Part shown: positions 10,263 through 18,749 of the stretch, one piece after another | How the letters are laid out: each line of letters begins with the position of its first letter | Position numbering within the stretch: position 1 is the first letter of the stretch | Assembly: GCA_009840115.1 (NCBI GenBank) | Contig: VXOJ01000010.1 | Coordinates: forward strand, 1-64,000 | Reading direction: 5' to 3' | From: Gemmatimonadales bacterium | Lineage (GTDB): Bacteria > Gemmatimonadota > Gemmatimonadetes > Palauibacterales > Palauibacteraceae | DNA: 64,000 nt | Notes under the pieces: model-generated | The model's input: the letters and a program-made list of their open reading frames with translations, nothing else | Databases searched by the model: none | What the model was told of the DNA's origin: nothing | Position numbers and translations under genes: made by a program

Positions 10263-11182
10263 GGGATCCGGGGCTGCGCGACCACGGCGCCGAGGTCCGC
10301 GTCGGCGCCTTCGTCATCCTTGCCGCGGCCGTCATCGTCGCGGGCCTGTTCTGGATCTCGGGTTCGCCGTTTCGAGGCCCCACCATCCGCGTGTGGGGGA
10401 TCGCCGCGAACGCGAACCGGATCGCGACCGCGTCGCCCGTCCTGCTGCGCGGGGTGGAGGTCGGCACCGTGGACGAAGTCGCGCTCGAGGCGGAGCGCGT
10501 CGTCCTCACGATGACGCTCTCCACGCGCGTCCAGCTGCCGGCGGACACACGGGGCACGATCCAGCCGGATGGGTTCCTGGGCCAGCAGCTCGTCGAACTC
10601 ACGCCGGGAACCAGTGCCCGGACGCTGGCGGAGGGCGACACGCTCTCGCTCGACCGCCGGTCCGACCTCACATCGCTGGCCTCGACCCTCGGGGACGAAG
10701 TGGGCTCCCTGATCGGCGAGCTGGAATCGCTGCTCGGCGGCGGCCTGGCCGAGAACGTCGCCTCCGGGTCCGAGGCCTTCACGCTCGCGATGCGGGAACT
10801 CGCCGGAATCCTCGAGACGGAGCGGGCGTCGATCGGGAGCCTGCTCGCCAACATGGACACCCTGTCGAACCGGCTCGCGGGGATGACCGGGTCCGAGGAA
10901 GTCCATCGCACGCTGGCCAACCTCGACACGCTCTCGACGCGGCTCGCCGACGCCAGCACGGATTTCTCGGCCGCCGGCCGGTCCCTCGCCGAGATCACGC
11001 GGGGGCTGGAAGGCGGCGAAGGAACGCTCGGAAAGCTCCTGCGCGAAGACGCAGTCCACGACGAACTGCTGGAGACGCTGGGGACGCTGCGCGCCTCCGG
11101 CGAGGAACTCGCCCTCCTCCTTCGGGATATCCGCGAGCGGCCGGATCGCTACCTGACGGACCTCAAGGTCTCGGTCTTCTAG
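10259..11182 (+). CDS. mlaD: MlaD-family MCE domain protein
   Basis: Substrate-binding subunit of the Mla-type transporter, anchored in the inner membrane and projecting into the periplasm, where MCE rings conduct lipids. The 307-residue product has one N-terminal transmembrane helix (VGAFVILAAAVIVAGLFWIS), an MCE domain roughly residues 40-120 (VLLRGVEVGTVDEV, then PDGFLGQQLVELTPG) and a long C-terminal helical region with repeated Leu/Ser/Thr-rich heptads (LASTLGDEVGSLIGELESLL onwards), as in longer MCE proteins that form tunnels or needles. The GTG start at 10259 overlaps the ATPase stop. It ends the operon and faces the convergent nif3 gene 42 bases away. Confidence 0.9.
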   Translation: MRDPGLRDHGAEVRVGAFVILAAAVIVAGLFWISGSPFRGPTIRVWGIAANANRIATASPVLLRGVEVGTVDEVALEAERVVLTMTLSTRVQLPADTRGTIQPDGFLGQQLVELTPGTSARTLAEGDTLSLDRRSDLTSLASTLGDEVGSLIGELESLLGGGLAENVASGSEAFTLAMRELAGILETERASIGSLLANMDTLSNRLAGMTGSEEVHRTLANLDTLSTRLADASTDFSAAGRSLAEITRGLEGGEGTLGKLLREDAVHDELLETLGTLRASGEELALLLRDIRERPDRYLTDLKVSVF

Positions 11183-11224
11183 CGCCTTCCGGCGTCCCGA
11201 GGCGAGCTGGACGCGCCGGCCGGA

Positions 11225-12025
11225 TCAGAGACCGGTGGGGACGTCGAAGAAGGTGTGCTCCGCCCCGAAATGCTCCGCCGCGCGCTTCGCCAGCGCCCGG
11301 ACACCCAGCGTCTCCGTTCCGTAGTGGCCGGCGTAGATCACGTTGATCCCGAGTTCCATCGCCTCGTGGTACGTGTGATGGTTCCCCTCCCCCGTGAGGA
11401 AGGTATCGGCGCCCGCCATGGCGGCGGCCTCGATCATCGACCCCGCGCCGCCCGTGACGATGGCGAGGCGTGACACGCGTTCCGGGCCGCCGGCGATCAC
11501 GATGGGAGTTCGTCCGCACACGACTTCCGCCCGGGCCGCGAGTTCGCCGCGAGACGTGTCGACCGCGCCGATGACGCCGATCCCGTCATTCCCCTTGAAG
11601 GAGCCGAACGGTTCGACAGCCGGGACGCGGAGTTCGGCGGCGAGCAGGACGTTGTTTCCGATCCGCGGGTGCGCGTCGAGCGGAAGGTGCGCCGAGTACA
11701 GCCCCATCCCGCTCTCGAAGAGCCGGCGAAATCGCTCGTACGACGGTCCGACAAGAGGACGCGCCCCGCCCCAGAACAGCCCGTGGTGGACCATCAGGAG
11801 ATCGCACCCGGCCTCGGCGGCGAGGTCGATCGTGGCCAGGCATGCGTCGGTGGCGGCGCCGATGCGGACCACGGGTCGGCGGCCATCGACCTGCAGGCCG
11901 TTGAGGGCGAACGGATAGTCCTCGATCTCGGCGACGCGCAGAAGATCGTCCGCCCACGCCCCGATCTCGCGGCACCCGGCACGCCGCCCCGCCCCGTCCC
12001 CGCTCGCGCCGCGGGATCTCGCCAC
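11225..12025 (-). CDS. Nif3-like dinuclear metal centre hexameric protein
   Basis: Member of the widespread Nif3/YbgI (DUF34) family, toroidal hexamers with a dinuclear metal site; some members are described as GTP cyclohydrolase 1 type 2, but the cellular role is unsettled. The 266-residue product has the metal-binding segments LLMVHHGLFWGG, HLPLDAHPRIGNNV and, near the C terminus, FLTGEGNHHTYHEA. It is the short form without the inserted PII-like domain. I chose the GTG at 12025, five bases after the guaA stop, preceded by GGGAG; the first 20 residues are Gly/Arg-rich and not conserved-looking. It is the last gene of the mreB-to-guaA block. Confidence 0.88.
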   Translation of the reverse strand: MARSRGASGDGAGRRAGCREIGAWADDLLRVAEIEDYPFALNGLQVDGRRPVVRIGAATDACLATIDLAAEAGCDLLMVHHGLFWGGARPLVGPSYERFRRLFESGMGLYSAHLPLDAHPRIGNNVLLAAELRVPAVEPFGSFKGNDGIGVIGAVDTSRGELAARAEVVCGRTPIVIAGGPERVSRLAIVTGGAGSMIEAAAMAGADTFLTGEGNHHTYHEAMELGINVIYAGHYGTETLGVRALAKRAAEHFGAEHTFFDVPTGL

Positions 12026-12030
12026 TGCGG

Positions 12031-13566
12031 CTACTCCCACTCGATGGTGGCGGGCGGCTTGGAGGACACGTCGTACGTCACCCGGTTCACCCCCTTCACC
12101 TCGTTGATGATGCGGTTCGAGATCCGGCCCAGCACATCGTGCGGGAACTGGAACCAGTCGGCCGTCATCCCGTCCAGAGAGGTCACGGCGCGCAGCGCGA
12201 CGACGTTCTCGTACGTCCGCGCATCGCCCATCACGCCGACCGATTGAACGGGCAGCAGGATGGCGAACGCCTGCCATATCTCGTCGTAGAGCCCCGCGTC
12301 GCGAATGCCCTCGAGGTAGATCGCGTCCACCTCCCGCAGCGTGGCGAGTTTCTCCCGCGTCACATCGCCCAGGATGCGGATCCCCAGGCCCGGCCCGGGA
12401 AACGGGTGGCGCCCCACGATCTCCTCCGACAGGCCGAGCTCGCGACCCACGGCGCGCACCTCGTCCTTGAAGAGTTCGCGGAGGGGCTCGATGAGCTCGA
12501 AGGGGTGATCCGGGCGGAGTCCGCCCACGTTGTGGTGGGACTTGATCTTCACCGACGGTCCCCACACGGAGACGGATTCGATCACGTCGGGGTAAAGCGT
12601 TCCCTGCACGAGGAAACGCGCGTCGCCGTGCCGGCCCGCCGCCTCCTCGAACACGTCGATGAACGTGTGGCCGATGATGACCCGCTTCTCCTCGGGCTCC
12701 ACAACCCCGGCAAGGCGGTCGACGAAGAGATCCGCGGCGTCGACGACCTCCAGCCGCATCCCCATGCGTTCGCCGAACACCGCCTCAACGGCGTCGCGCT
12801 CGCCTTTCCGCAGGAGACCCGTGTCGACGAAGATGCAGGTGAGCCGGTCTCCCACCGCCCGCTGTACGAGCGCGGCGGCGACGGAGCTGTCCACCCCGCC
12901 GGACAGTCCGCAGATCACCTGTCCGTCCCCCACCGTCTCGCGAACCGCGGCGAGCTGGTGATCGATGATGTTCGCGGCGTTCCAGCTCATCTCGCAGCCG
13001 GCGATCTCGAACAGGAAGTTCCGCAGCATCTCTCCGCCGCGGGTCGTATGGGCGACTTCGGGGTGGAACTGCACGCCCCAGATCCGCCGTTCCTCGGACC
13101 GGATCGCTGCGATGGAATTCTCGGTCGTCGCCGAGACCTCGAAGCCCGGGGGCAACGCGTGGAGGGAGTCGCCGTGGCTCATCCAAACCTGGGTGGGCTC
13201 GCCATCGGCGAACCCGTGAAAGAGCGGGTCCGTCGACCGGACCCTGAGTTCGGCCCGTCCGTACTCCCGGCGCTCGGCCTGCTGCACCTCGCCCCCGACG
13301 AGATCCGCGACGAGCTGCATTCCGTAACAGATTCCGAGAATCGGGACGCCCATGGAGAGGGTCTCGGGATGCGCCGTGGGGACGCCTTCGTCGTATACGC
13401 TCGCCGGCCCCCCCGAGAGGACGATGGCCGCCGGATCGTAGCGGCGGACCCACGCGGGGCTCCGCGTCGGCGGGTGCACCTCGCAGTACACGCCCTCCTC
13501 GCGAATGCGCCGGGCGATGAGCTGGGTGAACTGGGACCCGAAATCGAGGATGAGAACGCGACTCAC
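12031..13566 (-). CDS. guaA: GMP synthase (glutamine-hydrolysing)
   Basis: Converts XMP to GMP with ATP and glutamine in purine synthesis. The 511-residue product is a normal fusion: a class I glutamine amidotransferase domain (start [19 protein letters not shown], nucleophile Cys80 in GICYGMQLV, catalytic HPE in [10 protein letters not shown]), an ATP pyrophosphatase domain (P-loop [15 protein letters not shown]) and the dimerisation domain ending in the typical PATIEWE. The GTG at 13566 was chosen because it directly precedes SRVLILDFG and overlaps the hisS stop (GTGA). The neighbouring hisS gene and this gene are probably co-transcribed. Confidence 0.97.
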   Translation of the reverse strand: MSRVLILDFGSQFTQLIARRIREEGVYCEVHPPTRSPAWVRRYDPAAIVLSGGPASVYDEGVPTAHPETLSMGVPILGICYGMQLVADLVGGEVQQAERREYGRAELRVRSTDPLFHGFADGEPTQVWMSHGDSLHALPPGFEVSATTENSIAAIRSEERRIWGVQFHPEVAHTTRGGEMLRNFLFEIAGCEMSWNAANIIDHQLAAVRETVGDGQVICGLSGGVDSSVAAALVQRAVGDRLTCIFVDTGLLRKGERDAVEAVFGERMGMRLEVVDAADLFVDRLAGVVEPEEKRVIIGHTFIDVFEEAAGRHGDARFLVQGTLYPDVIESVSVWGPSVKIKSHHNVGGLRPDHPFELIEPLRELFKDEVRAVGRELGLSEEIVGRHPFPGPGLGIRILGDVTREKLATLREVDAIYLEGIRDAGLYDEIWQAFAILLPVQSVGVMGDARTYENVVALRAVTSLDGMTADWFQFPHDVLGRISNRIINEVKGVNRVTYDVSSKPPATIEWE

Positions 13567-14879
13567 CGCACTTCCTCTCCTTTCGCTTCGCCGGGGGGCG
13601 GCCCGGTCAGGGTCTCGATCGCGACTTCCCGTTCCTCGCCGGAGGCCATGTCGCGGAGTACCGCGACGCCCCGCTCCGCTTCCCGCGGCCCGAGTACGAC
13701 GGCGCGACCGGCGCCCGCCTGGTGGGCGGCCTTGAACTGGCGTCCGACCCCGCGCGGGCGGAGGTCGTAGAGCACCCGCCGTCCCCGGTCGCGCAGCGCG
13801 CGGGCGATACCGAGCGCCAACGGACGCTCCGCATCGGAAACGCATACGATGTAGTCGTCCACGCGACGGGTCCCGACGGGCACGAGGTCCCGGTCCCTGA
13901 GCAGTTCCGTGAGGACCACATCCCCCATGCCGAAGCCGAGGGCCGGAAGATCCATGCCTCCCAGCGCCTTCAACAGGTCATCGTAGCGGCCGCCCCCGCA
14001 GATCGCCCGCAGTTCGTCGCGGCGGTCCCAAATCTCGAACACGGTCCCCGTGTAGTAGGCGAGTCCGCGGACCAGGCCCCCGTCGAATCTCACGAAGTCG
14101 GCGAAGCCCGCCGCGCCGAGGTGCGCGAACACGGTGGACAGCCGGTCGGCCGCCTCGGCGATCGCTTCGTCTCCTCCGTGCGCCGCCGCCAGTTCCTCGA
14201 GCGGGAGCCGGATGGCCGCCAGCAGACGCGTCGCCGCCTCCCTCTCCACGCCTTTCTCCCCGAGCCGCCCGCGGACCCCGTCCTCCCCTTCCTTCTCGAG
14301 CCGGTCGAGGGCGCCGAACACGGGGACATGGTCCTCGGCGGAGATTCCGTGCGCATCGAGGAGCGCGCCGATGAGGCGCCGGTCGGAAATGCGGACCACG
14401 ATGTCCGCGGCCCCCAGGCCGAGTTCGCGCAGCGCGTCGATGCCGGCGCTGACGATCTCCGCATCGGAGAGCGGGTCCGTCTCGCCGACGATGTCCATGT
14501 TGAGCTGGAAGTGCTCGCGGAGCCGGCCGCGTTGCGGCCGTTCGTAGCGGAAGAGCTGCGGGATCGAGAACCAGCGGACCGGCTTTGCCAGTCCGGCGGC
14601 GCGGGTCGCGATCATGCGGGCGAAGGTGGGCGTCATCTCGGGCCGCAGCGCCACCGCCCGCCCCCCCTTGTCCTCGAACTCGTACAGCTGGCCTACGATC
14701 TCTTCGCCCGACTTCCGCGTGTAGAGTTCGAGCGCCTCCAGCGGCGGTCCGTCATACTCCATGAATCCGTAGCGGGCGCCGACCCTCCGCCAGGCCGAGA
14801 AGATGTGTCGGCGAAGCGCGAGTTCCTCGGGAAAGAAATCTCGAAAACCGGTCAGGCCGCGGATTTCCCCGGAACTCAC
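13563..14879 (-). CDS. hisS: Histidine--tRNA ligase
   Basis: Charges tRNA-His. The 438-residue class II synthetase shows motif 1 around residues 10-60 ([12 protein letters not shown]), motif 2 [20 protein letters not shown] near 110-129 and motif 3 in the [11 protein letters not shown] region. It also has a C-terminal anticodon-binding domain (DYIVCVSD to the end). The histidine-specific motif reads [13 protein letters not shown] with Ala274 where the common form has Asp (RGLDYY). I regard this as a variant seen in part of the family rather than inactivation, because all other motifs are intact. GTG start at 14879. Upstream lies an 18-base tandem repeat that separates it from the bacilliredoxin gene. 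Confidence 0.95.
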   Translation of the reverse strand: MSSGEIRGLTGFRDFFPEELALRRHIFSAWRRVGARYGFMEYDGPPLEALELYTRKSGEEIVGQLYEFEDKGGRAVALRPEMTPTFARMIATRAAGLAKPVRWFSIPQLFRYERPQRGRLREHFQLNMDIVGETDPLSDAEIVSAGIDALRELGLGAADIVVRISDRRLIGALLDAHGISAEDHVPVFGALDRLEKEGEDGVRGRLGEKGVEREAATRLLAAIRLPLEELAAAHGGDEAIAEAADRLSTVFAHLGAAGFADFVRFDGGLVRGLAYYTGTVFEIWDRRDELRAICGGGRYDDLLKALGGMDLPALGFGMGDVVLTELLRDRDLVPVGTRRVDDYIVCVSDAERPLALGIARALRDRGRRVLYDLRPRGVGRQFKAAHQAGAGRAVVLGPREAERGVAVLRDMASGEEREVAIETLTGPPPGEAKGEEVR

Positions 14880-14884
14880 GGCCC

Positions 14885-14938
14885 TGGCAGCGCCGGCGGT
14901 CCGAGGAGTGTCGGCGGGCCGAAGAGCGTCGGCGGCCC
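14885..14938. repeat. Three tandem 18-base units upstream of hisS
   Basis: Units at 14885-14902, 14903-14920 and 14921-14938 share the core GTCGGCGG or a close variant; units 2 and 3 differ at only a few positions and unit 1 is more diverged. They fill most of the 79-base gap between the bacilliredoxin stop and the hisS start. On the minus strand all three begin GG-CCGCC. Confidence 0.7.
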
Positions 14939-14958
14939 GCCGCAGGAAACCCGCGTCG

Positions 14959-15381
14959 CTAGCTCGTCGCGCAGTATTGGTCGTACGCCTTCGTGAGGTC
15001 GGCCGCGATATCGCGCGCCTCGCGGCCCTCGATCTGGTGCCGCTCGAGCATGAACTGCAGTTCCCCGTTCGAGAGCAGCGCCAGGGACGGCGAAGAGGGC
15101 CGCACGCCGGTGAAATACTGCCGCGCGCGCGCCGTCGCTTCCACGTCCTGCCCCGCGAAGACCGTGACGACGCGGTCGGGCTGCTTTCCGTGGCTCATGG
15201 CTATCGCCACGGCGGGTCGCGCGTTGCGCGCCGCGCAGCCGCACACGGAGTTCACCACCACCAGCGTCTCTCCGCCGGCCCCGAGGGCGTCATCCACGTC
15301 ATCGGAGGTCCGAAGCTCACGCACGCCGAGGCGGGTGAGTTCGTCTCGCATCGGTTGTACCAGCCTGGGATCGTACAGCAT
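14959..15381 (-). CDS. BrxA/BrxB-family bacilliredoxin
   Basis: Small thioredoxin-fold protein of the YphP/YqiW (DUF1094) family, which removes bacillithiol from S-bacillithiolated proteins in Bacillus. The 140-residue product has the family start (MLYDPRLVQPMRDELTRLGV) and the active-site stretch VVNSVCGCAARNARPAV with the CGC motif, plus the C-terminal MLERHQIEGR segment. Family length is about 140-145 residues, so it is complete. The ATG lies two bases after the folC TAA. Its presence suggests that this organism makes bacillithiol, although no bsh genes are in the window. Confidence 0.92.
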   Translation of the reverse strand: MLYDPRLVQPMRDELTRLGVRELRTSDDVDDALGAGGETLVVVNSVCGCAARNARPAVAIAMSHGKQPDRVVTVFAGQDVEATARARQYFTGVRPSSPSLALLSNGELQFMLERHQIEGREARDIAADLTKAYDQYCATS

Positions 15382-15384
15382 CTC

Positions 15385-16704
15385 TTATCCGTCTCCTGTC
15401 CGTACGCGGGCGAGTTCCGGCAGTGCCCGGGCCTCGCCCACGGTAGTTGCGGATCCCGTGACCAGCAGCGTTCCGGCGCTGGCGAGCGTCAGCCCGCGCG
15501 AGACCGCCTCGGCCACGTTCCGGCACACGATCGATTCAACGCCCCGTTCACGCGACAGCCACTCCCTCGCCCGGGACGGGTCCCACCGTCTCTCCGCGGG
15601 GACGTCGGATCGAGTCAGAATCATAGTGTCGCTGTCAAGCGCGAGTCGGGCCAGCGTTCCCTTCCAGTCCTTGTCGGCCAGCATGCCGGCCACGGCGACG
15701 ATTGGCCGCGGCAGGGACAGCTCCGCCAGCGTCTCGCAGAGTACGCCCATGGCGGCCGGATTGTGCGCGATATCGAACACGCGGCCCGGACGCCCGGCGC
15801 CCGGAGGCCGGACCTCGAAGCGGCCGGCGAGGCGCGCCCGCGCGATCCCGCGGCGCGCGGAGCTTTCCTCCGGCGGATAGCCGGAGCAGTCCAGCAGCAG
15901 GAGGGCGAGGGCCGCGTTGTCCGCCTGGTGCCGGCCCGGGAGGCCCGTGGCGAGGCGAACGCCGTCGGGACGTGGCGTCGAAACGTATCGGAAGCGCGTC
16001 CCCACGGGATCGGTTCGCACCACGACCTCCGACACCTCCGCATCCTGACCGAGGCGCGCGACCGGCGAGCCGACGTCGCGCGCGATCTGCTCCAGCGCCG
16101 CGCGCGGACCCGGGTCGATGCGGCCCAGACAGGCCGGCGCGCCCGGCTTGAAGATCCCCCCCTTCTCCCTCGCGATCGCCTCGGGAGACCCGCCGAGCCA
16201 TTCCGTGTGGTCGAGGCTGATCGGGGTGATCGCCGTGCCGACGGGACGAAGCACGTTCGTCGCGTCGAGGCGGCCGCCGAGACCGGTTTCGACGACCGCC
16301 ATCTCCACGCCGCACTCCGCGAAGCAGGTGAAGGCAAGCGCGGTGGCCAGCTCGAAGTACGTGCACGCCGCGGCCGCGTCACAACCGATGACCCGGGCGG
16401 CGGCGGCCTGAAGCGCCGCCTCCTCCACCCAGGCGCCGTCGATCAGAAACCGTTCCCGAACGTCCTCAAGGTGCGGCGAGGTATAGAGGCCCGTGCAGGT
16501 GCCGCCGTCTTCCAGCATCGACGCCGCGAAGCGCGCCGTCGAACCCTTGCCGTTCGTGCCCGCAATGTGAAGGGCGTCGAAGGATCGCTCCGGCCGGCCC
16601 AGTTCCGCCAGGAGCGCTTCGATCCTGTCGAGGCCCCAGCGGATCGTGGTGACCGGGCGGGGGTCGAGCAGGGCCGCGAGGGCGTCTCCGCCCTCGGTCA
16701 GCAC
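15385..16704 (-). CDS. folC: Bifunctional folylpolyglutamate synthase/dihydrofolate synthase
   Basis: Adds glutamate to dihydropteroate and to folates, using ATP; a Mur-ligase-family enzyme. The 439-residue product has the P-loop HIAGTNGKGSTARF near 46-59, YTSPHLEDVRERF, VVETGLGGRLDATNV, ISLDHTEWLG, AREKGGIFKPG and, in the C-terminal domain, VFDIAHNPAAMGVL, all in the expected order. The GTG at 16704 lies inside the last codons of accD (7-base overlap), showing the same operon. Whether it has both activities or only one cannot be decided from sequence. Confidence 0.95.
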   Translation of the reverse strand: MLTEGGDALAALLDPRPVTTIRWGLDRIEALLAELGRPERSFDALHIAGTNGKGSTARFAASMLEDGGTCTGLYTSPHLEDVRERFLIDGAWVEEAALQAAAARVIGCDAAAACTYFELATALAFTCFAECGVEMAVVETGLGGRLDATNVLRPVGTAITPISLDHTEWLGGSPEAIAREKGGIFKPGAPACLGRIDPGPRAALEQIARDVGSPVARLGQDAEVSEVVVRTDPVGTRFRYVSTPRPDGVRLATGLPGRHQADNAALALLLLDCSGYPPEESSARRGIARARLAGRFEVRPPGAGRPGRVFDIAHNPAAMGVLCETLAELSLPRPIVAVAGMLADKDWKGTLARLALDSDTMILTRSDVPAERRWDPSRAREWLSRERGVESIVCRNVAEAVSRGLTLASAGTLLVTGSATTVGEARALPELARVRTGDG

Positions 16705-17534
16705 ATGTGATCCAGGAGGCTCGCAAGGGCGCCGCGCATCTCCGGACGCGGGACGATGCGGTCGATCATGCCGTGCTCCTCCAGGAACTCCGCGGTCTGG
16801 AATCCCTCCGGAAGGTCCTGCCGGATCGTTTCCTTGATCACGCGCGGGCCGGCAAAACCGATCAGGGCGCCGGGTTCCGCGAGAATCACATCCCCCAGCA
16901 TCGCGTACGACGCCGTCACTCCGCCCGTGGTCGGGTTCGTGAGGACGCTCACGTAGGGGATGCCGGCGCCCGCGAGTTGCTCGAGCGCGGCCGCCGTCTT
17001 CCCCATCTGCATGAGGGAGAGGATCCCTTCCTGCATCCGCGCGCCGCCGGAAGCGGAGATGATGATGAGCGGCACCCGCCGCTCGAGGGAGCGGTCGGCG
17101 AGACGGCGGATCTTCTCGCCCACCACCGACCCCATCGAGCCGCCGATGAAGCGGAAGTCCATCGTCCCGAGGTGGACCTCCCGGCCCCCGATCTCACCGC
17201 GCCCGGTTCGGATCGCATCCTGGTCGCCGCCTCGCTGCTCCGCCTGCGCGATGCGCTCGGCATAGCTGCGGGAATCGACGAAGCCGAGCGGATCGGCGGA
17301 GCGCAGGTGCTCGTCGTGGAGCTCGGCGAGGCCTCCTCCGTCGAGCAGCATCGCCTCGTAGGACTCCGCGGTGATGCGAAAGTGATGGCCGCAGTTCGGG
17401 CAGACGTGGAGGTTCTCCTCCAGCCGTCCGCTGTAGAGGATCTCGCCGCACCCGGCGCACCGGTCCCACACGTCGCCCGGAAGCTCGCGCTTCTGCGAGA
17501 CCAGCTTGCGCTTCGGTTTGCTGAACCAGGACAC
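16698..17534 (-). CDS. accD: Acetyl-CoA carboxylase carboxyltransferase subunit beta
   Basis: Beta subunit of the carboxyltransferase that makes malonyl-CoA, the first step of fatty acid synthesis. The 278-residue product starts with a four-cysteine zinc ribbon (CAGCGE and, 22 residues later, CPNCGHHF) and continues with a crotonase-like carboxyltransferase domain (MDFRFIGGSMGSVVGEKI, then SASGGARMQEG and LTNPTTGGVTASYAMLGDV). The alpha subunit gene accA is not in this window. GTG start at 17534 directly abuts the rodA stop with no gap, so it probably shares the elongasome transcript. Confidence 0.96.
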   Translation of the reverse strand: MSWFSKPKRKLVSQKRELPGDVWDRCAGCGEILYSGRLEENLHVCPNCGHHFRITAESYEAMLLDGGGLAELHDEHLRSADPLGFVDSRSYAERIAQAEQRGGDQDAIRTGRGEIGGREVHLGTMDFRFIGGSMGSVVGEKIRRLADRSLERRVPLIIISASGGARMQEGILSLMQMGKTAAALEQLAGAGIPYVSVLTNPTTGGVTASYAMLGDVILAEPGALIGFAGPRVIKETIRQDLPEGFQTAEFLEEHGMIDRIVPRPEMRGALASLLDHMC

Positions 17535-18749
17535 TCAGGCCTCCCAGGCCACGCGCTGCACGATCCCGAACCCCGCGTAGAGCACGAGCAGGAAGCTCCC
17601 CCCGTAGCTGAGGAGCGGCAAGGGCAGCCCGGTCACCGGCATCATGCCGACCGCCATCCCGAGGTTCACCACGATGTGGGTCAGGAGGATCGCGAACAGG
17701 CAGAAGGCGATCAGGCTTCCGAACCCGTCATCCATCGAGGAGGCCACCCGCAGGACGCGCCAGAGGAGGAAGGCGAAGAGCACAAGGAAGAGCATCACGC
17801 CGATGAAGCCGAACTCCTCTCCCACGACGGAGAAGATGAAGTCCGTGTGCTGCTCCGGGAGGAAGGCGAGCCGCTTCTGCGGGCCGTTGGCGAAGCCGGC
17901 GCCGATGAGTCCGCCGGAGCCGATGGCGACCTTCGACTGGATGAGATGCCAGCCGGCACCGAGGGGATCGATCTCCGGATCCAGGAAGACGAGGAGCCGG
18001 TTCCGCTGGTAGTCGGCGAGAGAATCCCACAGGCGAAGCGTGAGCGCGCCCGCGAAGACGTTTGCGAGGAGCACGCCCACCGCTTCCAGGATGAAGAGGC
18101 GGTGCACGTACAGGCAGGCCGCGACGACGAGGAACCCGAGGCCCCATGCGATCCAGTTGAAGCCGAGCAGGAGACTGAGGCCCGGCGACGCGAGCAGAAA
18201 GATCTTGGGCAACGGCACGCCGCTCCAGAACAGTGCGGCAAGGAAGAGCGCCCCGAAGATCATGGCGCTCCCGAGGTCCGGCTGCAGCAGCACGAGGACG
18301 AACGGGACGAGCGTGATGACGCCGGGCTTCCAGAACTCCAGCAGCCGCTCGTACGGTCCCCGTGCCCCTCCCATCACGCGCGCCAGCATGAGGATCGTCC
18401 CCAGCTTCGCGACTTCCGCCGGCTGCAGTCGTCCCGGACCGAGCTCGATCCAGCTCCCGTTCGGACCCGTCCCGATGAAGAACACGAGGACGAGGAGCAG
18501 CACCGTGATCCCGTAGGCCCACGGCGCAAGCCATTCGAGGAAACGCAGCGAGAAGCGGGAGGTCACGGCCAGCGCGACGACCGCCACGCCGAACCAGTAG
18601 AGCTGGCGGACCCAGATCCCGGCGGCCAGCGACTGCACGTCGACCTGTCCGGCCGAGTAGATCATCGCGATCCCGAACCCGGTCATGGACAGGACCAGCG
18701 CGAGAAGCACCGGGTCTCCCACGCCGGGGACGCGCAGGCGGTCGATCAT
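17535..18749 (-). CDS. rodA: Peptidoglycan glycosyltransferase RodA
   Basis: SEDS-family glycan polymerase that works with PBP2 and MreBCD in sidewall synthesis. The 404-residue product has about ten hydrophobic segments and the SEDS signatures NGSWIELGPGRLQPAEVAKL, LQPDLGSAMIF and, in the large extracytoplasmic loop, DYQRNRLLVFLDPEIDPLG and GSGGLIGAGF. Near the end, GLPLPLLSYGGS is the usual family signature. The N terminus is short, as in RodA rather than FtsW. Its ATG overlaps the stop of the PBP2 gene (ATGA), matching the known fixed pairing of RodA with its transpeptidase. Confidence 0.96.
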   Translation of the reverse strand: MIDRLRVPGVGDPVLLALVLSMTGFGIAMIYSAGQVDVQSLAAGIWVRQLYWFGVAVVALAVTSRFSLRFLEWLAPWAYGITVLLLVLVFFIGTGPNGSWIELGPGRLQPAEVAKLGTILMLARVMGGARGPYERLLEFWKPGVITLVPFVLVLLQPDLGSAMIFGALFLAALFWSGVPLPKIFLLASPGLSLLLGFNWIAWGLGFLVVAACLYVHRLFILEAVGVLLANVFAGALTLRLWDSLADYQRNRLLVFLDPEIDPLGAGWHLIQSKVAIGSGGLIGAGFANGPQKRLAFLPEQHTDFIFSVVGEEFGFIGVMLFLVLFAFLLWRVLRVASSMDDGFGSLIAFCLFAILLTHIVVNLGMAVGMMPVTGLPLPLLSYGGSFLLVLYAGFGIVQRVAWEA

